Below, piece by piece: positions 19,229 to 31,200 of a stretch of 64,000 bases of DNA. Below the pieces are notes generated by a model. That model ran no database searches, was not told the origin of the DNA, and was given only the letters and a program-made list of their open reading frames with translations. Source of the DNA: Paraburkholderia podalyriae (GTDB taxonomy: Bacteria; Pseudomonadota; Gammaproteobacteria; Burkholderiales; Burkholderiaceae); NCBI RefSeq assembly GCF_014397785.1, contig NZ_VZQQ01000038.1:1-64000 (forward strand), given 5' to 3'. Made by a program: the position numbers and the translations under genes. How positions within the stretch are numbered: position 1 is the stretch's first letter; every line of letters starts with the position of its first letter.

Positions 19229-22200
19229 ATGGCAGCACGCGCACGCATAGTACGACAACAGGACCTCCATCGTTCGCGGTTTGTCCCGGGATCGGATCTG
19301 CGACCGCTTTACAGGGCAATTGCGTTGATGCTCGCCGCTGGTGTCTCGGCCCACGCGCATGCTGGCGGCATCGTGAATCTGGGTCAGGCCGGTGCGCGAG
19401 TGGCCGCGGGTAGCGGCGCAAGCTATGGCGGCGCAGGCACGTCCAACCTGGGCGTGTCGCCGCAGCAGGCGCTGCAGGCAAGCCAGCCGTCGATCCAGAA
19501 CCTTGGACGCGCGGCGCAAGGCATCGCTGCACAGATCGCCGCGCAGCAGGCGGCTGCGGCCGCAGCGGCGACCGCCTTGTCCAATGTTCCGAACGGCCTG
19601 GCGCCGGGCGGGCTGCAGGTGGCGCCAGGGCTGAGTTTCAATTCGAAAGGCGCGCCGACAGCCGCGACCGCCAATACGAACAACCCGGTGCTCTGGTACA
19701 ACGCGAATGCACCGGTGCAGAGCGTCGACAGCAGCGGTCACGTGAACGTCGACATCACGCAGACGGGGCAGAACGCAATCCTGACCTGGCAGACGATGAA
19801 CGTCGGCAAACAGACCACGCTCAATTTCGACCAGTCGGCCGGCACGCAAACGAACGGCGCGAACAACTGGGCGGTGCTCAACCGGATCAACGATCCGAGC
19901 GGCTTGCCGAGCCAGATTCTGGGCAAGGTCACGGCGCAAGGTGCGGTGTACGTGATCAACCGCAACGGGATCCTGTTCGGCGCGGGTTCGCAGGTGAACG
20001 TGCATGCGCTGGTGGCGTCGTCGCTCGATCTGCTGAACATGAACGATTACAACCAGACACTGGTCAATCGCAACCCGGTGGTAGTCGGCAACCTGGCGCA
20101 GGATGCCGCGGGCATCGTGGCGAGCAACCAGCAGTTCCTGAGTCTGCCTGCCGGAACGACCGGTGGGCTGGCGTACCAGGAATCGGGTAGTTCGACCGGT
20201 GTGCAGGGAAATAGCCAGATTCCAAACGAGGTGCTGGGGCTCGGGAATCAGGTCGTGTTGAGTTCGGCGAGCCAGTATCAGGGCTGGGGTGACATCACGA
20301 TCGCGCCGGGCGCGTCGATTACGACGCAGAAGAACGGCACGGCCAGTGACGGCGGCTTCGTGCTGGTGGCTGCGCCGAACGTAACCAATGGCGGAAACAT
20401 CACCGCCACCGACGGTCAGGTGGTGCTGGCAGCGGGCGTGGGCGTCAGTCTTAAGCCTAATTCAAAGGGTGTTATTACCTTTCCGCAGGTACTGCTGCCC
20501 GAACTGAGCGGGCAGATTGTCACGACCGGACAGAATGGCGCGACGATCGACCTTACGCCGGCCGGCACGCTGACCAATACCGGCATCATCCAGGCTGCGC
20601 GCGGCAACGTGAATCTGCTGGGCAGTCAGGTGGTGCAAAACGGCGTAGTGGGTGTAACCACGAGCGTGAACACGCCAGGTACTATCACGATCTCGACGGT
20701 CGACGAGTACAGTTCGAACAATCCGTCAGGCAACAAGTATCTGGGTCTTTCACAGGTGACAGGCGGCGACGCGAACACCACGCACCGTGCCGGTCTGTTG
20801 AGCTTCGGTCCTGGCTCCGTGACGACCGTGATGCCGGATACGGATGGCCAGACAGCGACTTCCGCGCCGGGTACGATCTTCACCCCCGGCAGTATCTCGA
20901 TGACGGCGGGTTCGGTCTGGTTCCAGGGTGGTTCGCTGATCGAGGCGCCGGGCTCGAGCGTGTCCGTTGTTGCACTCACGCCGTCCGCCTTGAGCAGTCC
21001 GACACCTCCGGGGCAAACGGCGGTGCCCGGCCGCATCTATCTGGACGACGGCGCCACGATCGATGTGTCGGGTCTTGCGAACGTCGAGCTGCCAATGGCC
21101 GATACGCTGGTCACGATTCCCCGCATTGGCCAGAACGAACTGGCCGATTCGCCGCTGCTGCGCAATGGTTTTCTCTTCGGCCTGAAGAACGTCGTGGTCG
21201 ACAGTACGCTGTCGGGCACCAATGCCGACGGCTTGCAATGGGTCGGCAGTCCGATCCTGAATCTGGCCGGCTATGTCAGCCTGATTCCGCGCACGGTAGA
21301 CCAGTTGCTGACCAATGGCGGCACGATCACGCTGTCAGGCAACCAGGTGATGACGGCGGCCGGCTCGTCGATGAACCTGAACGGCGGCTACGTGCATTAC
21401 GACGGCGGTATCGTGAACACGACCCGCCTGATCGACGCAAATGGCGTGATTGTGCCGATCGGTCAGGCGAGCCCGAACGACACGTACGTCGGGATCGCCG
21501 GGCAATTCACCGAAAGCCATCCGCGCTGGGGCATCACGAAGACCTGGTACAACGCGCTTGCCACAGGGGGCGTATATCAGCCGGACTACATCGTGGGTGG
21601 CAATGCTGGGACGCTGGACCTCTACGCGACGCAGGCGCTCGTGCTAAACGGCGATATTAGCGCGCAGGCGTTCGGCGGCTCGAAACAGATGCAGGGCAAT
21701 AGCCTGCCGACAGGGGGTACGTTCAATCTCGGCGCCGATCCGGCTCTGGGCAGCAGTGCGCTCGTCGACCTGACCCAACCGAACAACGTGTCGGACAACG
21801 GCCAGTCCGGTACGGTGATCCTGCTGGACAGCGCGCCGCAACTCGCCGATCTTGCGCCAGGTTTTTCTGCCACTACGCCGATCAGTACAGCCGCCCTGAG
21901 CGCGTTGTCCAGCACCGACCCAAACAACGTGCTGGCAACGACGGTGGTGCCGGTCGATACGCTGAACGCGGGTGGCTTCGCGAAGCTGGGCGTAACGGAA
22001 GATTTTGGATCCGGCAAAGGCGTGGTCGTAGCGCAGGGTATGCAACTGCAGATGCAGCCTGGCGGTTCGATCACGTTCAAAACACCGGGAGCAGGCGACA
22101 GTATCCTGGGCGGACTGAGTGCGCCGGGAGGCACGATCGCGATCACGGCTGGCGGCAATATTGTCGTCGGAGCCGGTGGCTCGCTGAGCGTCGCCGGCCA

Positions 22201-25200
22201 ATGGGTCAACAACGACACCCAGACAACAGCAGGCACCACGCCGGGCAACAGCCAGTACATCAACGGCGGCAGCATTACGCTCGCGACGGTACCCAGCAGT
22301 GCGAACGGGTCGAGTCATAATGACACTACCGGTTCGATCATCCTGCAACCGGGCAGCCTGATCGATGTATCCAGCGGCGGCGAGATGCTGTCGAACGGGC
22401 AGTTGCTGATGCAGAACGGCATTCCCGCCGGGCTTGGCGGCAATCTGTCGTTGCTGACGTATTCCGCGGGCGTATCCTCGCAATACGGCGGGGATCCGAG
22501 CGCGCCCATCCTGCCGTCCAGCCAGCCGCAAGCGGGCAGGATAGAGTTGGGTGGCACCATCGACAGCGCCGGTTTTTCGGGCGGCGGCACCCTGACACTG
22601 CAGGCGCTGGGGTTCCAGATTGGCGGTGATCCGACGCAGGCATTGGTCTGGGACACGGTGCTGCCCGAAGATTTTTTTGCGCAGCAGGGCTTCGGCAAAT
22701 ACGTGCTGAACGCGCTGTACGAGTCGTCGGTCGCGCCAGGTGCAACAGTACGCCTGACCCAGCAGAACCTGATGCCGGACGCGCAAACGCTGCAGCAGAT
22801 CGCGACGGGTGCAAACCTGTCGTCGGGCGGCGTGACCACCGGCACGCTGGACGCCTACCATCGCCAGGCCACGAGCCTCGTGATGACAGCAGGCGGAGAT
22901 CTGATCTGGAAAGACAACGTCGGGAACATGGCTGCCTTTGCTGGCGTAACCAATGCGATCACGGTTGGCCAGGGTGCGTCGATCGTCGGCGATGCGGGGG
23001 CGAGCATTGGACTGGGTTCGCCCGCGCAGGTGACAGTGCTGGGTTCGCTGATTGCGCTAGGCGGCTCGATCTCGCTGAATGCGGTTAGCGGTGGGCCCTA
23101 TCTGCTAAGCGGACAGTACAGCGGGACTACGTTCACCAGCCCGAGCAAGTCGGTGTGGCTGGGCGCGGATGCCGTGCTCGACGTGTCTGGCGTGGCGCTG
23201 ACCAATCCGCTGGCGACACCGGTGAAGAGCGGATTGACGACCTTCACGCCGAACACGGGCAAGGTGCTGCCCGGCGGCTCGGTCACGATCATGGGCGATT
23301 CGGGTTACGTGGTCGCGCAAGCAGGGTCGCTGATCAACGCGTCAGGCGCATCGGCGAGTTTCGACCAGTTGCAGGCGAACGGCACCTATGCGTCGCAGCC
23401 GGTGTGGAGCGACGCAGGCTCGATCACGCTGGCCGCCGCCAGTGGACTGTACTTCGACGGCACGTTGCAGGCACAGCCCGGCGCAAGCCAGGCGCAGGGC
23501 GGGACGCTGTCGATCCTGCCCGAACGATCAAATCAGCAGGGTGCGAGCGCGCTTGTCATTCAGCAGAGCGGCAATCTGGTGCCGGCAGGTCTCGCGCCGG
23601 GCCAGAGCTTTGTCAATGCGGTCGGCTCGCCCACGGGCGTGCTGCAGTTCGCTGCGGACCGTCTGAACGGGTCCGGTATCTCGACACTGGTGCTGGGCAG
23701 TCAGGGTACCGCCAGCACGCCGAGCCTGGGGACGGTTCCGGTCGTTTTCTCCGACGACGTCGATCTGAACCTGGGCAGGGCCGTAATCGTCAACGCGGGC
23801 CAGGTTGTCGCGCTGGGCAGCGGGCAGCTTGCCAGCCTGTTGCCGACCGTCGATCCCGTTACCGGACAATGGCTCCCGCCGCAGCAGGCCAGCCTGTCGT
23901 CGTTGCTGGCATCGCAGCCGGCAGCGACCACAACGGGTACGGATGTGACGATCAACGCGCCCTATGTGGCATTGGTCGGCCCTCTGTTCACGCCTCAGTC
24001 CACGGATATGGTGCCGGTGCGTGCGGCGGCGGATGGCACGCTGAACGTACGCGCGTCGTTCATCGATATCGAGAATCAGGTTCAACTGAACAATTTCGCC
24101 CAGGCGAATTTCACCAGCAGCGGTGATATCCGGCTCAGCTCGACGAACGGAGTGCAATCGGGGACAGGAGCGTTGGATGCTGGCGAACTGTACACGCCGG
24201 GCAACCTGACCTTCCGGGCGGCGGACCTGTATCCGGCCACGGGCAGCACCTTCATCCTCGACGCGGTCGGGCCCACGGATCCGATAACGGGCAAGCCCGC
24301 GCCGACGACGATCACCTTCGAATCGAACGGCACCTCCGGTGTGCCGTTGTCGGCGGGCGGCACGCTGCTTGTCGACGCGACCAATATCGTGCAGGGCGGC
24401 ACGGTCCGCGCACCGTCGGGCACGCTCGTGTTCGGCGTGGGCGACCCGACGAACAGCACGACGCTGGCCCAGTTCGACAACAACCTCCCGCTCGTGGCAA
24501 CGGACTCGGTCACCCTGGCCAGTGGCAGCGTGACCTCGGTGTCGAACGGTGACACCACGATTCCCTATGGCACGACGGTCGACGGCGTCGAGTGGCAGTT
24601 CAACCCGGTGGCCGGCACCACATCCCCGGACGTGACAGCGCCGCCGGTGAAATTCGTCGGGGTGAACGGCAGCAGCGTGTCGCTCAATCCGGGTGCGACG
24701 ATCGACCTGTCGGGCGGCGGCAATCTGCAGGCGGCCGAATGGGTGGCCGGTACCGGCGGCAGCCGTGACGTGCTGTCGCAATACAACGTAAGCTACGCAT
24801 CGAGCGCGAGCGGTGTCGCCATCCCGGTGAACGCCAATGCCGGGAATGTCTACGCGATCGTGCCGGGCGCACAATCGCCGGTAGCAGCGTACGATCCGGT
24901 ACTCGCGCAGACGCTGCAGCCGTCGACCAATGCGAACGGCACGGTGAGCACCACGACGCTGAGCGACGGAGTCGGCCAGGCGTCGCTCAACGGTGCGGTT
25001 GGGCAGGCGGTGTACCTGTCCGGTGTGCCCGGATTGGCCGCGGGCGTCTATACGCTGTTGCCGGGCAAATACGCGACGCTGCCCGGCGCCTATCGCGTGA
25101 CGGTGTCGAGCGCCACAGGTGCGGTCGCGCCAGGCGCGAGCCAGGTGCAGCCCGACGGTACGGTGGTCACCGCCGGCTACTTTACCGACGCACTCAGCGG

Positions 25201-28200
25201 CAGCCGCAGCGCGACGCCGACGCTGTTCAACGTGCAGTCCGGCGCGGTCTGGCAGCAGTACTCGCAGTACACGCTGACGGGCGCCAATAGTTTCTTCCCG
25301 ACCCTAGCCGCGGGCAAGGGCAACGTCACGCCGCCGCTGCCCATCGACGGCGGGCAACTGGTGTTGGCGGCGACGCAGGCGCTCACGCTCGGCGCGACGC
25401 TAAATACGGCTGCCGCTACCGGTGGAGCCCCCGCCGAGGTCGATATCGCGTCGCAGGATATCCAGATCACCGGCAACGGCCAGGCCGCGCTGGCCGGCTA
25501 TCTGCAGATCGGTGCCGATGCGCTCGATTCACTCAACGCCGGCAGCCTGCTGATCGGCGGCACACGTAGTGTCACGACAGCCGGTATCACGATCAATCCG
25601 ATCGCGAATAGCGTGGTCGTTTCCAACAGTGCCGGCAGCGCGCTCAGCGGTCCGGAGATCATGCTGGTCACGAAGACGGATTCGACGGGAACCGATCCGA
25701 ACGGGGTCAACGGTTTGCGGGTCGATGCAGGCAGTGCGATTACGGCAACCGGCAGTTACCCCGCGTCGAAGGATCTGTCGATCGCGATCACGGGCGACGG
25801 CGCGCTGCTGCGTGTGTCGGACGGTGCGATGACGACGCTCACGCGCAGCGGGGCAACCGGAACCGGCCTCTTGACAGTGGGTGCGGGTGCAACGCTCACG
25901 GGTGGTCAGGCGCTCACGCTCGATTCATCGGGTGACCTGAAGGTGGACCCGAGCGCGGTGTTGTCGGCGAAGGCGATCACGGCGGACGGCTCGGCGATCA
26001 CGTTCACGAACGAAACGAGTGCGGCCGCCGCGGGTCTGCCGGGCTTCGTACTGGATCCCGCCGGACTCGCGCAACTGGCGAACGCGCAGCAGGTGATCCT
26101 GCGCAGCAGCGGGGCGATCAATTTCGTCGGCGACGTGAACGCGACGTTCGGCAACAGCGTGGACCTGAGCGCGGGCACCTTCACGGGTGACGGTGGCGCG
26201 GTGACACTGAACGCGCAACAGATCGCGTTCACGAACGAGACCGGCGCGCCGACCCCGGTGGGCACCGCCGGGTCGGGCACGCTGACGGTCAACGCGATGG
26301 AGATCGGCTTCGGCACCGGCAGCAAGACAGCGAGTGGCTTCGGCGCGGTGACGATGAATGCGACGGGCGGCATTGTCGGGCAGGGTGCCGGCGCGTTCGA
26401 CTTCGGCGCACTGCCGGTGACGCTCAGTGCGCCGGTGTTCCTGGCCGATACGAGTTCGGCCTCCACCGTGAAGACGACCGGCGCGCTGAGCCTCAACAAC
26501 GCAGCGGGCACGGCGTTGACGATTACGCCGGTGGGCGGCGCGTGGAGTTTTATTGGTGGCACGATTAGCGATAACGCGACGATTACGGCGCCCGCAGGCA
26601 ATGTGAGCCTCGAAGCGACGACCGGCAACCTGACGGTCGGCAGCGGCGCGAAGCTGAGTTCGGCGGGCGTATCGAAGCAGTTCTTCGACGTAACGGAGTA
26701 CGCACCGGCCGGCGCGATTACGCTCACTGCCGATACCGGCACAGTGGATGTGCAGGCGGGTTCGACGCTGGACTTCTCGGGCGCGAGCGGCGGCGGGGCG
26801 GCAGGCAGTCTGACGCTGTCCGCGCCGGATCAGGTGGTGAACCTGAACGGCACGCTCAAGGGCGCCGCGGCGACGGGCTACGCAGGCGGGTCGTTGTCGT
26901 TGAACACGGGCGGCGCTGCCAACCTCGACAGTCTGGCGAGCACGCTTGCTTCGAGCGGCGTGAATCAGTCGATCGAGATCCAGACGAAAGCGGGCAACCT
27001 GACGCTGTCGCCAGGCAACACGCTGACGGCGCACGCAGTGTCGCTGACCGCAGACGGTGGCGCAGGTGGGCAGGACCCGAACAACGGCAATGTACAGATT
27101 CTCGGCACGATCAATGCGGCGGGTGTCGCCGGCGGGCAAATCGGCCTGTATGGAAAGAGCGGCGTGGATGTGGAAGGCTCGCTCATTGCAACCGGTTCGA
27201 GCGCGACCCAGCGCGGCGGCACGGTGGTTATCGACACAACGGGAACGCCGGGCAGCACGGTGACGGTGAATCCGACTTATGGCTACGAGAATATTTCGTC
27301 GGCGAACTCGGGCGTGATCACGCTCGGCAACAATGCGGTGATTGACGTATCGGGAGGTACAGCGGGTGGTCTGTCGGGTGGCACTGTGAGCTTTCGCGCA
27401 CCGCTGCTGGACAACGGCGGTGTGAACGTGACGCTCGCGCCGGGTGCGCAGATCAAGGGTGCGCGCAGCGTCAATCTGGAAGCGTACGCGGTGTGGAGCA
27501 CCACCGATCCGAGTACCGGCGCGCAGCATTTCGACGGCATTGTCGATCCGGCGGGATGGTATGGCGATAGCGTCACAGGTGCGGGGCAGCCAGGGATGGT
27601 GGCGGGTACGTGGACGGACCAGAAGGGCAACGCGTTGGCCAATCCGACGGCGGACCAGCTTGCCACCTATCTGGCGAACGACTTCTTTGCTCCCACGACG
27701 GCCAATGCCGATCATCAGAGTTTCTATGGCTATGTGAACGGCGACGCGACCGCTGCGGTGCCGGGTACATTGATGAGCTTCGTTGAGAATGGCCTTGCCG
27801 GCGTAGCAGCTCAATTCGCCACGACGAATGTCGCGAATTTCCATGTGGTTCCGGGCATCGAACTCGACAACCCGAGTATGGCGGTCAATGACGGCAATAT
27901 CTCGGTGTTGACGAACTGGAATCTTGGAGCCGGTACGTCGCCGACGAATCTCGCGTTCCGCTTCAATGGGCAGGCGCCGGATATCACGTTCCGGGCCGAG
28001 AACAATGTAAAGGTCGATGCGAGTCTGACAGACGGGTTCTTCCAGATTGTCAATCCGGTTGGTAACGGGATTACCGCTCCTATTCCTACGCCCTCCACGT
28101 ATACGGCAGTCGAGACGGCATGGGCCGCGACCTACTTTGGTCAGTTTTACTACATATTGTCAAACTATGCTTATCTTGGCTTGTCCGCTCCGCACAACTG

Positions 28201-31200
28201 GGTGTCTGGCGATACGGCTGAAGTTGCTCAGTACTACGGGATGTACGAGGAATATACGCATTACCTTACCTCTCAGGATGCCAACGGCCAGTACAATGTT
28301 TTCGGAGCCTCACGAAAGAACCAGAATGCGCAAGTGGTGGCTGGACAGCCGGTGTTATTGGTCCAGGCGCCTACAGCTCAACAGGAAGTGGATGACCCCA
28401 CCGCGTACCCTCGTTACCTCGCGCTTTATCAGTCGTACCGCAACGACATCCTGAAATGGGAGAATGCCAATCCTGGGCTGACTCCCCATATCGATCAGGT
28501 GCAGGCGCCTCCAGTCGCACTTGCTCAGGTCATTACTACACCTATCGCGATCTCGGCTGCGCCGACCGACAACACACCGTCCCCTGTCGCCGTATTGGGG
28601 AACGCGCTGCCCCTGCTTTCTGCATCCCTTGCCGGCGGGACCAGTTCGTCGTATCGGATTGTTGCAGGCGCTGATCTGTCGAGTTCCAATCCGCTCGCGT
28701 TGCAACCAGTGACCGCTTTTTCGTCGTCGGCCGCGCCATCTCTCACTGAGGGCGGCAACGTGACGATGGGTGGCTATTTTGCTTACGACAACTCGACCAA
28801 TCCCAACAGGCCGGACAATCTGACGCTGCTTGCTCCGACGATGATTCGGACCGGGACTGGCTCGATCGACGTGGCTGCCGCGAACGGCATCGCATTGTTT
28901 GATGCGAGTGTGACACCGAAGAACGATCCCGGCGTGATGGTCGTCCCTGGCGTCATATACACGGCGGGCGCACCGTCGGCGGCCGCACCTGCGGTCGGCA
29001 TCGATGCCACGATAGTGCGGGGGGGAACTGGGGAGCCGGATGTGCTGGTTACTCCGAGCGTGAACCCTGATTCCGCTGGGGACATCTCGATCCGGGCACA
29101 GGGCGACATTACCGGCGTCGAATACACTACAGATGCGACGGGTGCCGTGACGGGACAGGCCGGCAACAGCATCAGCCAGTTCTGGTGGCAATGGATGCAG
29201 ATTACAGCGAGTCCCACGGTCATCAATGGGACGTACACACCGCTGTCGCGCTCGTCCATCGATTTCGGTGCGTTCGATCAGGGGGTCATGAGTGTTGGTG
29301 GCAATGTTTCAGTGAGTGCGGGCGGCAATATTTCGGATCTCGCAGTGTCGTTGCCGACAACCTGGTATCTGACTGGAGCGAACGCGGGCAACCCGACAGT
29401 CAATACGGTCGGTGGCGGCAATCTGACGGTGCGCGCGGGCGGCGACATCCTGAGCGGCGATTATTTTGTCGCGAAAGGGACGGGATCTCTCTCAGCCGGC
29501 GGACAGGTCGGATCGGACTTGGGCGTTTCTCAGGCAGGCCCTGGAGTCAGGCCGTCGGTCGATGTATCCACGCTGCTCGCTGCACAGGATGGGATATTCA
29601 ACGTGACGGCTCGGCAGGGTGCCGACATTGGTGGGGTACTTGACCCGTCATATGCGAGCAGTTTCTTTCAGCCGGGCGGGCAGTCCACTTCGCGCATCAA
29701 TCTTTCGGACTACAGGCAGTATGCAGACGGCCAAGGCTACTCGGCAACATCGGCTGTGAATGTTCTGTCGACAACGGGCGACATTCAGTTCGGTACATTG
29801 GCTGGCCTGATGACCGGGGCCAGTGGCGTTTTGCCGGCAAGCGTGAATCTCACGGCACTTACGGGAGGTATCACGCTGGATTCAGGGGGCACGCTGTACC
29901 CGTCCGCCGTTGGACAGTTAAACCTGATTGCCGATCAGACAGTGAATATTTCCAACATTGCGGCAATTCGGACCGCAGCGGGCCTACCCAGCGTATTCAC
30001 CATGTCGGACGCTGATCCGTCGCAGATGCCGTCGCCGACCAATCCACAAGCTAGTCCCGATCCGCATGCCACCAGTGCACTTCATGCGGACGATACGACA
30101 CCGGCACGGATCTACAGCCTGAATGGCAGCATCGTAAACGGCATTCTCGAAACGACAGGGAGCATATCGGGCTTCTACGATAACCTGGTCACGATTTCAA
30201 TCGACAAGCCGACGTTGATTCAAGCCGGCGAGGATATTGTGAATCTGGCGTTCCAGGGGCAGAACCTGCGGAGCGCGGATATCACCCGCTTCGTCGCGGG
30301 CCGGGATATTTACGACACACCCGTTCCACACAACGGCGGCGGGGCAGTGCCGACACTGGTACTCGGTGGTCCCGGTACTTTTGATGTCGAGGCTGGAAGG
30401 AATATCGGTCCGCTTACGAGTCAGGCACAGTTATATGCGGCTTTGGCCGGCTATCCCGGTACCGCGATCACCGGCATCGACGCGGTGGGTAACGCAAACA
30501 ATCCGAACCTGCCGCACGAGAGCGCGAACATCAATGTGCTGTTCGGCGTGGGGCCGGGCGTCGACAATGCGGCGTTCATCTCGACCTACATTGACCCGGT
30601 CAGCACGGCAACGGGCATTCCCAGCGCGACCCCGGCTCTGATCGCGTTCATGGAACAGTACGACGCCGGGCAAGGCGTCGATACGGGACTTGCAGCAGAC
30701 AAGGCCGCGGCACAGAAGAAGGTCGGCACACTGACGCCTGACGAAGCATGGAAGCAGTTTCAGGCGCTACCGGTCTACGTGCAGCAACTGTTCGCCGAAC
30801 AGGTCCTGTTCAGTGTGCTCAACACGGTCGGCCTTGACTACAACAATCCGGCGAGCCCGTACTACCAGCAGTACGCACGTGGTTACCAGGCGATCAATAC
30901 GCTGTTCCCGGCTTCGCTGGGCTACACGGCCAACAGTCTGGGTGGCGGGGTGAACGGCGCGAACAAACTGGTCGATACCGGCAACCTTGATATCCGCAGC
31001 ACGACGATCCAGACGCAGCAGGAGGGCAATGTCACGATTCTTGGTCCGGGTGGACAGGCGCTGGTGGGCAGTACCTCGGCGCCGCCTGCAATCGTGAACA
31101 ACAATGGCCAGGTCGTGGCTGGCCCCGGCACGCAAGGTATCCTGACGCTGGAGCAGGGCGACATCAATGTCTTTACTGACCAGAGCGTGCTGCTCGCGCA

